Source of the DNA: Caenorhabditis elegans | Lineage: Eukaryota > Nematoda > Chromadorea > Rhabditida > Rhabditidae | Assembly: GCF_000002985.6 (NCBI RefSeq) | Contig: NC_003279.8 | Span: 14,632,001 to 14,696,000, forward strand | Reading direction: 5' to 3' | DNA length: 64,000 nt | Part shown: in pieces, positions 49,701-59,714 of the stretch | Layout: the number at the start of each line of letters is the position of its first letter | How positions within the stretch are numbered: the first letter of the stretch is position 1 | Notes under the pieces: model-generated | The model's database searches: none | What the model saw: only the letters and a program-made list of their open reading frames with translations | What the model was told of the DNA's origin: nothing | Translations under genes and position numbers: made by a program

Positions 49701-50563
49701 CGGCTCCAAACTTTATCTGTGCAGAAATATCAACTTCAAATGGCAAATGTCCTCCGATATGAGAAGTGACCTTTTCCGAGTTGATGTACTGAAAAATCAA
49801 TATTTTTTTCAAATTAGTACATCCTCTCTACCATACCACTACTGCAAAATAGTTGACCGAGCCGAATCGCAGCACGTGCCTCATATTACGATCTCTCAGC
49901 GGAACGAATTCCTTCTTCTCGTACCAAACCCATCCGATATGATCTCGAAGTTCACTTCCTGTTCCTAAATCGTTATAGGCAGATGGCACGGGCATCACTG
50001 TCGCGTTCTGGAATTTTTTTTTTGAATTTTTAAAAACCTTCTACACTCTCTCTCTCTTTCTACACATAGATAATCAATTTTTAAGCCTTTTTCCATGTTA
50101 AATCAAGTTTCTACCTTTTCTTCTCGCTGAGATACACACCGCTTTAAAGTTTTGAAGGTGAGAGTGTGTGGGGGGAGGGGAGAGCACAGAGAGAAAGAGT
50201 ATCTGCACTCTCTCACCCCGCTTTACCTAAAAACGCTCATAACTCAGCGGAGAGCAAAGATAACAAAAAGTTTCCAACTAACAAAATGTAGAGAATTTTA
50301 AGGGCTATATTTAATATTGTGATAATTTTTCAATCACATCGAACTTCAGGAAGATAACCAACCTGGAACCTCTCCAAATCCAATGTATTCCACTGATTAA
50401 CAATTCCAACATCTCCTCCATTATGTGGTTCCCTAACAAATGTCCAAAGACCATCCAACGAGTCGACGGTTCTTATCTCATTCTTCTGTACGTGAAGAAG
50501 GCATGTTATTGTGGAAATCGATTGGAGGAGCAGTAATAATAATACCGTAGGTTTGAGTATCAT
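43707..50563 (-). CDS. beta-glucuronidase, glycoside hydrolase family 2
   Basis: Lysosomal beta-glucuronidase removes terminal glucuronate from glycosaminoglycans. Nine exons (minus strand): 50363-50563, 49837-50007, 49594-49788, 48337-48811, 45931-46096, 45738-45881, 45546-45692, 44290-44546, 43707-43837, giving 628 aa (human GUSB 651). A signal peptide spans about 1-21 ([11 protein letters not shown] core). Then come the GH2 sugar-binding, immunoglobulin-like and barrel domains. The acid/base is Glu438 in SLANEP and the nucleophile is Glu528 in [20 protein letters not shown] and [11 protein letters not shown] match GUSB. No ER-retention tail. The ATG lies one base after a TTTACAG acceptor. 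Intron 4 (46097-48336) carries the element with a ubl-1-like pseudogene; introns 3 and 7 each carry a MITE with 8-bp duplications. I recall the locus as Y105E8B.9. Confidence 0.95.
44778..44992. mobile_element. GGTACTTGTGTATTAT MITE, 215 bp, 8-bp duplication
   Basis: The ends GGTACTTGTGTATTATACCC and GGGTATAATACACAAGTACC are complements, flanked by GTTATTTG on both sides (44770-44777, 44993-45000). The core has ATTCCTAAGCCTAA. A sister copy is at 49040-49218. Both are in glucuronidase introns. Confidence 0.92.
45240..45330. repeat. short GCAAATTGCCGGAA block
   Basis: CGGCGAATAGGCAAAAAGGC to CGGCGATTGCCG, with CAAATTGCCGGAATTTAAAA in between. It is a short relative of the 38206-38660 and 52335-52759 blocks, in a glucuronidase intron. 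Confidence 0.6.
46533..46604 (-). mobile_element. tRNA-derived SINE-like head 2
   Basis: On the minus strand, GACGGCGCAATGGGTAAGGC resembles box A and GCGGGTTCAATCCCC box B, about 35 bp apart. The flanking sequence (to about 46440) is not tRNA. No matching acceptor stem closes the fold, so it is a tRNA-derived repeat rather than a working tRNA. Confidence 0.6.
46947..47664 (-). pseudogene. decayed ubiquitin-like/RPS27a fusion gene (ubl-1-like)
   Basis: The fusion family encodes a ubiquitin-like moiety joined to ribosomal protein eS31/RPS27a. Read on the minus strand, pieces align in order: LQMFVRL (ubiquitin start MQIFV, with ATG now CTA at 47662-47664), [47 protein letters not shown], then [10 protein letters not shown] and a tail [16 protein letters not shown]. 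Splice-like borders are kept (KYFK|GTAAGC ... TTTTCAG|ATCGAC), so it was copied as DNA, not from mRNA. Breaks: start codon lost, a frame change between the first pieces, an in-frame loss after CQLG, and zinc-finger Cys codons changed to Tyr and Phe. An upstream ATG at 47721 opens a short frame only. It sits inside the element 46231-48042. Confidence 0.8.
48895..49580. repeat. irregular GGTACTGTAGG repeats
   Basis: Glucuronidase intron 3 (48812-49593) has many degenerate copies of GGGTACTGTAG with spacing of about 10-20 bp, interrupted by the MITE 49040-49218. The MITE's target duplication CTGTAGAT is itself part of this repeat. Confidence 0.75.
49040..49218. mobile_element. GGTACTTGTGTATTAT MITE, 179 bp, 8-bp duplication
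   Basis: This is a sister of 44778-44992 with ends GGTACTTGTGTATTATTTCC and GGAAATAATACACAAGTACC, flanked by CTGTAGAT on both sides (49032-49039, 49219-49226). It shares the TTTTCTAAGCCTAA core. Confidence 0.92.
50035..50340. repeat. GC-rich CTCTCACC palindrome, copy 1
   Basis: In glucuronidase intron 1: GGTGAGAGTGTGTGGGGGGA pairs with CTCTCACCCC-side sequence around a GCACAGAGAGAAAGAGTATC centre, with AAATGTAGAGAATTTTAAGG on the outer side. Six more copies lie between 57.0 and 62.1 kb. Confidence 0.75.
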
Positions 50564-52334
50564 TCTGTAAATTGTGTATTTGATTGGAAGATTTGTTAAG
50601 ATTATTAATGAGTGATAAGAGAGTTGAGTGCAAAATGTACAATAGCGATAAATTTAAGAGATGTGTACGTAAGGAGAACTTCTGAAGGGTTTGATGAAAA
50701 TTCCAAATTTTGAAAAAAAAAAACTAATAGTAAGATTTTGAATTTTCGTATCGATTTGTTTAGTTTTGAGTATTTCTTATTAGGATAGCAATAAGGAAAT
50801 TTGTATATAACGTGGTTTCCAGAAGAACCTAGCAGTAACTAAATTTAATATGATAATATAGTTAATATAAACACGTATTGTGCTATAATCCCATTCAGAA
50901 TTTAAAAACTATAGAAATTTCAGTTTGAGAAAAAAAATAAATGTGACATACCAATATTCAATTAATATTTAAAACCTTGAAAGTATCTAAGAGTGATAGC
51001 ATCATTCTATATCAGTATTGCACTCAAAAATTAATTTTCTTGAAACTCTACATAAAATTTGAGTTTAATACTTAACAACTAGTGAAGCCATTCAAAATTT
51101 GATGAACTTATAGATGTGCTTAAATGAGTATGCTACACAGCTAAATTTACACTTAGTACCACAACAAATTTAACAATTATAACGATAGTTAGAATATCGA
51201 TTTCAATATGAAAAAAATAAATAATTCGAGATACCAAATTTCTACGCCTATATTATCAAAAATGTAAAACTTTTCTAAAATTATTACGTGATAGTGAGGG
51301 CTGTATACTCTGTATTAGTATTTGTACTAGTATCACCCCATCAATTTTCATAACAATTGAATTTTCTACTGAAAACTACTGAAGCCAATCAAAATTAATA
51401 CTGTAGTATCTAATTGTAATGCATGACATATTAATAGAGAACATAGGGTAACAAGTGTAACTCAACTATTTGATTCAATATAACTTACTAATACAGAAAA
51501 TAGATACGGAAATATAGCAAATCGTTCTAACTAGAAACTGTTAGTGTAGTTTTGAACTGAACCTAGTTTATTCAAAAGCCCATGTTGAAAAATGGCTTGA
51601 TGTAAATTTTCAGCCCATAAAAAAGCTCTCAGGAAAGTGTTAAAGCTGATTTCCGAAATAGTACTGGTGGATCACTATTGGAATCAAAGTTGTGATCAAA
51701 AAGTTATCACTAGTAGTACTAGTAAATTCTAAAACGGAAACACATGTGATAAGAAACAGTGAATTTGATGATTCCGGGATAAAAGAAGAGAAGAAGAAGT
51801 AGGGAACAACTGAATTAGGACGTTTGAAGGAGAAAGTGAACGAGAGAGTAGGTCGACGACACTGCAGCTGTTGGATAATTATTTATCACCTCTTTCTTTT
51901 CTTCCTGACTGGGAAGAACAAAGTAGGAACATAATCAGTTGTTGGCAAACATATTTAAGACAATTGGCAAATAGTGTTTATTGCTTTGGGTTATTTGGGT
52001 TATAAAACCCTCTAAATTTAGGTCAAAAGAGAAGTAGAGAATAAGGAACATATTTTAACGACATTTAAATTTGTTCAGTAGCAGCAACAGTCGTTAAAAT
52101 TGTACTTATGAGCGCGCATTTGCACTTTTTTTAGTATCTTTAGAAGACGGATGATGATTTTATTTTAAAAGTGAGTAGATTAGATTGTGACGCGGCGGAG
52201 AGTAAGAGAGAATGGCGGTAGTAAAGTAACAAGTGAAACCAGTAGGATTAGATAAGGAGGGTCATGAATACGTTCCCGTTCAATAGTGTAGAGAATGTTT
52301 TGTGTATTGAATTTAAACTATTAATACCTATATT

Positions 52335-52759
52335 CAGGGGTGGGCGGCAATTGCCGTTCGGCAAATTGGCAAATTGCCGGTTTGCCGATTTGCCGGAAAT
52401 TTTCATTTTCGGCGAATTGCCGATTTGCCGTTTGCTGGATATCAGTTTTGCCGGAAATGTTTGGAGAGATTTTTTTATCAGACGGAAAGACTTAAAACTG
52501 CGTCATTTTGAACGTTTTTTTTTCCCTGTTTTTTCTAGATATTTTCATATAATTTTCTCACTTTTGAAAATAGATGTAAGAACATTCATAAGATATGTTT
52601 AATTTTGCTATTTGGATTTGAAATTTTGAAATTTCCAAAAAAAGAAGTGCAAAACCACAATTTGCCGGAAATTCTCGGTAAATTGCCTTTTTTTTCCGCT
52701 TTCTTTCGGCAAATTACCAATTACCAATTTGCCGGAAAAAATCGTTTGCCGCCCACCCG
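52335..52759. mobile_element. hAT-like MITE with GCCGATTTGCCGG core
   Basis: The left end CAGGGGTGGGCGGCAATTGC and right end TTTGCCGCCCACCC are near-complements. ATACCTATA occurs just outside both ends, fitting a target duplication with small end loss. Internally it has the GCAAATTGCCGG repeats seen at 38206-38660. The ends resemble the MITE 42087-42357. Confidence 0.75.
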
Positions 52760-53079
52760 ATACCTATAGGCCTGGATATGTCACTTTATTCAGTATACCT
52801 GAAAAAATATTAGTGCTGATTTTCAGCTGAATACATTCAAATTAATATTGGTAGTAACGGAAAATCTGAAAAAAATGACGCAAAGACTTCCATAGACTTT
52901 CTGAGAAATTCATATAGATTCTCTAAAGAATCCAGATACATTTGAGATAGTAACTATGTTTTTTTTTTTCAACGTTGTAGTCCCGTGAATACAGTTTCTA
53001 TGGTTTTTGGACTTGCTGAATAAGAAAATATATGCTGATTCACATTCAAAATTTAATCAAAACATAGATAGCGGGCCCT

Positions 53080-53455
53080 GCGGGCCCGCCAGTTGTAGGG
53101 GGTGTAAGGCGAGTCCCCTTGCCGGGCGTAGGCTCTCGGCTTCGCCTCAAACCTGTTAGTGGGTTTGTGAAAATTTCAGTAGGTCAATAGGGGTCTTCTT
53201 AATTTTTGAGTTCGGTTTGACCAAAAACAGATGCACCCGATGAATCAGTTAAAGCTGAGTTTTGATTGATTGAAGTTTGAGGAGGCTTTATATTAGGGGA
53301 GACGTACCCATATTTTGTATAAAATTGAGTATTTCTATTCGAATCCCGATTACTCACAAAAAACAAAAAAATTTATCACTTGGCAGAATTGAACCAACTA
53401 CCAAAAGTTCTGCAGTCATACGCACTAACCACTCGGCCATGCGGGAGACACCTCA
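53080..53455 (-). mobile_element. tRNA-derived SINE-like element 3
   Basis: On the minus strand the head (53449 down to 53379) has a box A-like CATGGCCGAGTGGTTAGTGC and a box B-like GTTGGTTCAATTCTGCC, with GACTGCAGAAC at the anticodon position. The acceptor strands do not pair and the T stem is weak, so it is not a working tRNA. The body reaches a GC-rich hairpin GCGGGCCCTGCGGGCCCGC near 53075. Confidence 0.65.
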
Positions 53456-54430
53456 AACTGGGATCTAGGGAAGAAAATTTTCTGGAGGAAGTCGTCTTTC
53501 GATTCCGCTTTCTTCAATTATTACTATTTGGGGAAGAAGTTCGAAAACCGTTTATCACTGATAAGTCAGCGGAAAACCTAATTTTTGAAAATTTTATTAC
53601 AGCATTGTACTCATCATAAAATTCCCGAAAGGGAGACGTACATTTGAGGGCTATATCTTGTACACAGACAGATGTATAGAAAAAAAACAAGTTTTGGCCT
53701 GAAAATTAAAAAAAAATATATCTCTTGGCAGAGCATTGCTAACGCGACGAAACTTCATCTTCCATTAGATAAAATCAAAAACTATGAATCAAAAATACAT
53801 TCGGCAAAACTTTAGTGGAAAAAATGTTCAGGAAACCCAGGAAACCACTCCCCCCAGTACTAAATTTTTGAATTACTTTTTTTCTTGAAAAATTTTCCCA
53901 CTGAACTTTTTACAAATTTTATATGTCTCGATGCGTCTTGATGAGACCTACACGTCAATTTTTGGAAAACTAAGAAAAATTGAAAACTGACCGAGTTATG
54001 ATTGAAAAGTAATGATTGAAAAAGTAGATTCGCGAAAATGGGAAAGTGTGCAAAATGTGGCACTTATTCGTCTTGCTCGGCCGACTCATAGAACTTTTTC
54101 CAACTCTGAGTTGAAAATCGTGTTCAGCGTACTTTTTTACGTGGGGTAAACAAAAAAACATCAAAAAAGATGAAGTAGCACTTGAGATAAAGACGAAAAA
54201 CTACTTTTTCGGAAAAAAACATTTTTTTTGGCAAAATGGCATTTTTTGGCCTTTTGTTTTATCACAACTTTTTGCCTTTTGCACTTATGAACTCAAACTT
54301 TCTTTCAAAAAATCCACCTCTCTGAGTAGTATCTTGCACATAAATTTGGAACAAAACCGAGCAAAACCCGAATTTTAATTCAATTAAAACATGCTTTTTT
54401 GGGGGTAAAAAGAGCAACAAAAATTTTGGG

Positions 54431-55462
54431 CAACGACTGGCACCGTTTAAAGTATTTGACACACATACACTTCCAGAATTTTCTCGATTTTTCTAGAAAG
54501 TTCTGGAACATTCCAGAACTTTTTCGAAATTTCTAGAAAGTTCTGGAGCATTCCAGAATTTTCTCGATTTTTCTAGAAAGTTCTGGAACGTTCTAGAATT
54601 TTCTCGATTTTTCTAGAAAGTTCTGGAACATTCCAGAATTTTCCCGATTTTTCTAGAAAGTTCTGGAACGTTCTAGAATTTTCTCGATTTTTCTAGAAAG
54701 TTCTGGAACGTTCTAGAATTTTCTCGATTTTTCTAGAAAGTTCTGGAACATTCCAGAACTTTTTCGAAATTTCTAGAAAGTTCTGGAGCATTCCAGAATT
54801 TTCTCGATTTTTCTAGAAAGTTCTGGCACATTCCAGCATTTTTTCGAAATATCTAGAAAGTTCTGGAACATTCCAGTATTTTCCCGATTTTTCTAGAAAG
54901 TTCTAGAACGTTCTTGAATTTTCTCGATTTTTCTAGAAAGTTCTGGAACGTTCTCTTAATTTTCTCGATTTTTCTAGAAAGTTCTGGAACATTCCAGAAT
55001 TTTTTCGAAATTTCTAGAAAGTTCTGGAACATTCCAGAATTTTCCCGATTTTTCTAGAAAGTTCTGGAACGTTCTAGAATTTTCTCGATTTTTCTAGAAA
55101 GTTCTGGAACATTCCAGAATTTTCCCGATTTTTCTAGAAAGTTCTGGAACGTTCTAGAATTTTCTCGATTTTTCTAGAAAGTTCTGGAACATTCCAGAAT
55201 TTTTTCGAAATTTCTAGAAAGTTCTGGAGCATTCCAGAATTTTCTCGATTTTTCTAGAAAGTTCTGGAACATTCCAGAATTTTCTCGATTTTTCTAGAAA
55301 GTTCTGGAACATTCCAGAATTTTCCCGATTTTTCTAGAAAGTTAGAGAAAGTTTCTAACCCCAAACTAATATCCCTCCAACAGCCGAAAACGCCTTGCCT
55401 TGTAAGCTATGACGTCACTACTTAACAAACGGACACTATTTTTTTATATATAGGTAATGATA
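54431..55462. mobile_element. HSE-carrying element, copy B (Helitron-like)
   Basis: It starts CAACGACTGGCACCGTTTAA and ends with about 105 bp (CCCCAAACTAATATCCCTCC through ATATAGGTAATGATA) nearly identical to the right end of copy A at 37005-37110. Almost everything between is the heat-shock-element array. No coding capacity. It lies 3.9 kb upstream of the glucuronidase start and 2.3 kb past the ttm-5 stop. Confidence 0.75.
54470..55345. promoter_or_regulatory. tandem heat-shock-element array, about 22 units of 40 bp
   Basis: Each unit has TTTCTAGAAAG followed by TTCTGGAACATTCCAGAA, or the variant TTCTGGAACGTTCTAGAA, and a TTTTCTCGATT spacer. The 18-bp core is four perfect alternating TTC/GAA pentamers, the consensus HSF-1 trimer site. 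Two or three spacer variants (CTCGATTT, CCCGATTT, TTCGAAAT) alternate in blocks, suggesting higher-order duplication. Confidence 0.9.
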
Positions 55463-57712
55463 TAATAAATTACTATTTTTCAAAAAATGTCAGGAGTTGA
55501 ATATCCATAGTTGTACCCCAACGTTCAAATTTGTAAAAGGCAAACGGCAAATGGGCGAATTGCAGAAAATGAAAATTTCCGACAAATCGGCAAGCCGTCA
55601 ATTTGCCGATTTGCCAAATTTGCTGGAAAACGGCAAAGTGCCGAAAATTTCCGGAAAATTGTGGTTTTGCTAATTTTTTTTGGAATTTTTCCCAATACTC
55701 GAACAAATGAATAACCTCTAGCAATTGCACGCACTGTACATCATGGTTGGGTGGTACACTATTATTTCTGGCAAATAGGCAAATTGCCGAAAATCAAAAT
55801 TTCCGGCAAATGGGAAAATTGCCGAAATTGAAAATTTCCGACAAATCGGCAAATCGGCAAGTTGCCAGATTTGAAAATCCCGGCAAATCGCTGATTTGCC
55901 GAATTTGCCGGAAAAACGGCAATTGTCAAAAATTTTTGGCAAAGTGTGGTTTTGTACTTTTTTTTTGACATTTCACATTTTCAAAGCTTTTAGGATCACA
56001 TGGAAATTTCCTGTCAAGATGGAACAGGAATATTGAAATTGTGTTCAAAAAACAAATCACCAGGTTAACTGAAAAAAATCTGTGTACTTTCATCCACATT
56101 TTTCAACTTTTATGTGTCTCAACGCCCGTCTCTGTCTCCGGACGGACTGGTTTCGAGTACCCTTGACAAGTATAGAAAATGAACAAAAAAATGAAAGAAT
56201 AATAAAAAGTTTCAGACATTTTGTTAGTTCTTTCTATTTTCAGTCTGGATGGTGACAAAAAGTTTCAGGACAAAAAGTTTCACAAAATCAAAGAAAACTT
56301 CAATTTTGTGTTCTTTTGTGAGAATTTTGTTGAATCACTTGAAAAGGGGTGTTTAGAGTTTGTTTTCAATGAATTTTGAAGCGGGAATTTCGAATTTTTG
56401 GGAAAATCGAAGCTAAAGGGCTCTATAAAGGTGTATAGTATAATTGGAGGCTTTTAGGAAATTTTTTTTGGAAAATCTGAAATTTTTTCTAGCCCAGCAA
56501 ATTTCCCTAGTGTTAACAGTTTAAACAAACACGGCGCTTTTTTAGACTTTTCAAAATAATTTGAAAGATTTTGAAGAAAAAATTGAGAAAATTTGAATTT
56601 TTTTCTAAATCGAGTGAAACCGGAAGTTTTGAACAAAAAAAAAATTTAATTTGCGAAATTTTCCATCAGAACAACAATAAAATGGTTTATAAAATTAAAA
56701 AGTGGTCAACAAAATTTGCCAACAAAAATGAGAAGAATGTTTAGAACAAACGAATAATTTGTTTAAAAGAGAACATCTGTATTTAATCCTTCCCAAACTA
56801 GTTGAGCTTCTTGCTGTTATTGTTGAGATCAAACACGTTAACTGCAAACTTTTGAAGGCGGTAGACACCAATATGGTGGAGGAACTGCAAAATATTGGAT
56901 TAAGATGGAGATTTTTTCAAACGAATATTGTTTCTTTTCCAATAGCTCCTTGGAAATCGAAGTTATTACAAAATTTTCAAGTGACAAAATATGCGCCTTA
57001 AAATTCTCTACATTTCGTTAGTTGAAAACTTTTCGATAGCTTCTCTCGGCGCTGAGTTACGCGTGTTTGAAGTTTAGCGGGAGAAAATAGTGTGGGGGGA
57101 GGGGAGGGTGCAGACACCGCGCTCTCCCCCTCCCCACACTCTCTCATCACCGAAACTTCAAAGCGGTGTATCTCAACGAGGGGGAAAGATAGAAAAACAC
57201 TGTAAAAAGGAAAAATGTATAGAATTGGATTTTCTACAAGAGGAGAAAATAAAAATTGCGAAAATTAAAAAAAAAAAAACTTCAATTAAATTTTTTTACT
57301 AATTGTAAAATAAAATTTCCGTGTTTTTTTTCAGCCAAATATTCTGTTTGTTTGTTTGTTTATTCGAAATTAGATAAATAGTAACAAAATGTATTAAAGG
57401 AATCACTACATAGTGTTTCAAATTATATATTCAAGTAGCTAAATTGGCATTACCAATAAAAATTTCTAGAAAAATTCTAGAATCCAAAGTATGTATTTGT
57501 GAATTTTTTTTGTTGAATTTTTGGTGTTTTGGAAACTTTTGAGCACTATTCCAAATTAATAACCTTTACTTATAATTTTTTGAAATATAAAATTTAAAAA
57601 AACTTTGGAAAAAAATTTTTGGTCAAAAATTTTTTTTCTGATTTTTTTAAATTTTCGTATTTTATAATTTTCCATCATAAAGTGTTTTTTCAGACAATTT
57701 CCGGACTACAAA
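55463..57712. other. region between HSE element B and ttm-5
   Basis: No gene is supported here. 55535-55660 and 55765-55960 are GGCAAATTTGCCG-type blocks. 56215-56290 repeats AAAAGTTTCAGACA-like sequence, and 57000-57250 is copy 2 of the GC-rich CTCTCACC palindrome. An 80-codon frame at 56759-57001 has no supporting structure. Confidence 0.55.
57000..57250. repeat. GC-rich CTCTCACC palindrome, copy 2
   Basis: GTGTGGGGGGAGGGGAGGGT pairs with CTCCCCCTCCCCACAC around GCAGACACCGCGCTC. The outer parts have TTCAAAGCGGTGTATCTC, and AAAATTCTCTACATTTCGTT in the other direction. Confidence 0.8.
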
Positions 57713-59714
57713 CTATACAAAGCCTACCCCTTCAACATATTCAAATAACTGATAATTTCCATAGAATTCCTGTGCGACACGTGGCTTTCGTTTCAGTCGA
57801 GCATACGGACCCATTGCCGGATTTACGACGAATTCTGTTAAAATCTGCATCATCGAGGTATGTTTCAGCAAATTTTCGTAGTATTCTGGAGCCATTGCAC
57901 GTAATTTCGGGAGATCTCGTCCGGGGATGTATGGGAAGTCGTGGTGTTCGACGTGGTAGCCTACGTTAAAGGTACATAGGTTCCAGAGACCATAGTAACT
58001 GTAATGAGTGGGTTTTGGAAATTAAATTGGATAATTTGACAGTTTTTTTTTGGAAATTATTTTGGGAAAAAATTTTTGAAAAAAAAACTGGAAACATTTT
58101 TTGAAAAAAATTGAAAAAAAAAATTATTTCAAAAAAATTATGAAACTAGTATTATAATTATTGATAACTTCAATTTGCACTGTGCGAATTTCTACTCAAA
58201 AAACTATTTATTTTTAGGCGAAATTTTCTAACATTTTCGGAAAAAAAAATTGTTTTTTGGGTTTAAAATTTTTTTAAAATAAAAATAAAATAAAATACTT
58301 ATTAAACTCAACCGAAAATAATGATTTATATCAGAAATTTTACAACAAAAAATTTCTTTCATCATTTCCAATATACTTTTAGACAAGTTCCATCACAAAA
58401 CTCACCTAAAAGTCTCCTGATCCTCCTTAAAAGCATAGTGCTCCGAGATAAAGTGCCCAGCACTTGGATGGAGTCCCATACTGATAATTGTTCCAAAAAG
58501 TAGATAGAATAGTGATTTAACGCCAAAAAAGTGCAGTATTAATAAGTCGAATGAGATCTGGAAATGTAATACAATTAGTTTTTCTAAATTAATACATTTA
58601 TTTGAACAAAAATTCCAAAAAAATTTTATTTCAAAAAACCAACCTGAATAATAGCATTTAAAATTTCCATATCAGTAGGAGCTTTCTTATAAATAATCAA
58701 TGGCCTGAAACCATAGAAAAACGGTTGTAAGGCAAGCCACAGAAGCTTCCGCGGCGCGGTGGTGAAGAACTCGGCCTCAAATGTTGTAGGGACATCTGTA
58801 TCTAGGCCATCTTCTCCTGTAAATAAGCATTTTATTCAAATAACATGACAAGAATCAGAAAATTGAGTAAATTTGGATGGTGTTGTCAGTTTACAACTTT
58901 TTTATAGCGTTAGTAGTTTTGGAGTTACGGGTCATTTCTCTTTAGGCCGGGGTTGTCAGTAAATTTATTAAATTGATGTTACCGTAGAAATATTCTTCTT
59001 GAAATTTTCTACATTTTTGCAATTCACAATATTTTAATTGCGTTCCTCTGCGCAAAGTTACAGGCGTTCTAAGTTTGCCAGGATGAGAGAGCGCGGAGGA
59101 GGGGGAGAGTGCAGATACTGCCTGCGCTCTCCTCCTCCCCCACACTCTCTCACCGCCAAAACTTCAAAGAGGTTTATCTCGGCGAGGAGGTAAGATAGAA
59201 AATTACAGTAAGAGGCAAAAAAGTCCAGAATTTTATTTTTTACACAATGGACTTACCCAAATATCGATGATGCTCCACATGATACTTCTTAAAAGACACT
59301 GATATCGGCACAGCAATCGGCAAATTTGCCCACATTCCGAAAAATCGATTTTTCAATGGGTACTTATTACCAAAAGCCGTATTATGTGAAATATCATGGA
59401 TGGCAAGTGTCATTGCGTGATTGATTATTCCACCGCAAAAGTAGGCTTCAAGTATTATTAATATCCAATCAGCATCTTGTAATAACCAACACATAAAAAT
59501 TTGAAATATTACCAAACTAGACACCACGTATTTTAGAGATGGATCAACGCCGAATAGCTAAAATTTTCAGTTTCAGAAAATGCTCATACGTTTTAAAATA
59601 TAAACTCACCTTTTTAACTTCTGGGTACTTTTTCACAATTTCCTCTCGTCTACTCATATGTGGCTGCTCTGTTAACGTCCAAATAAAATCATCTCGACTC
59701 ACTGATTGCCCCAT
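57713..59714 (-). CDS. ttm-5: sphingolipid delta-4 (dihydroceramide) desaturase
   Basis: The enzyme adds the 4,5-trans double bond that turns dihydroceramide into ceramide, in the ER membrane with cytochrome b5. Exons (minus strand) 59610-59714, 59257-59557, 58644-58816, 58406-58557 and 57713-57998 give 338 aa (human DEGS1 323). The N-terminus [19 protein letters not shown] matches DEGS1, including the usual myristoylation-type Gly2. Three di-iron histidine boxes are present: HDISH (89-93), HVEHH (128-132) and HVEHH (259-263). Hydrophobic helices lie at about 46-80 and 180-215. Intron 2 contains a GC-rich palindrome copy. C. elegans has a second delta-4 desaturase gene; the choice of ttm-5 is from memory of the Y54E5A locus. 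Confidence 0.93.
58950..59235. repeat. GC-rich CTCTCACC palindrome, copy 3
   Basis: Located in ttm-5 intron 2 (58817-59256). GAGAGCGCGGAGGAGGGGGA pairs with CTCCTCCCCCACACTCTCTC around GCAGATACTGCC. TTTCTACATTTTTGCAATT lies outside. Confidence 0.8.

Larger units (their letters stand above)
50564..54430. other. glucuronidase upstream region
   Basis: No gene is supported here. 50564-52330 is AT-rich with no clear repeat structure and should include the glucuronidase promoter. It is followed by a hAT-like MITE (52335-52759), a tRNA-like SINE (about 53080-53450) and 53450-54430, where I see nothing recognisable. Confidence 0.6.

Noticed and set aside
53379..53449. Functional tRNA gene (Cys-like anticodon)
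   Set aside because: Box A and B are present, but the acceptor strands do not pair and the T stem has mismatches. The same holds for 4012-4083 and 46533-46604.
54470..55345. CRISPR-like regular repeat
   Set aside because: There are no unique spacers; every base belongs to the 40-bp unit, and the genome is eukaryotic.
56759..57001. 80-codon frame starting at 56759
   Set aside because: There is no splice context or family match, and its end runs into the outer arm of a GC-rich palindrome repeat.
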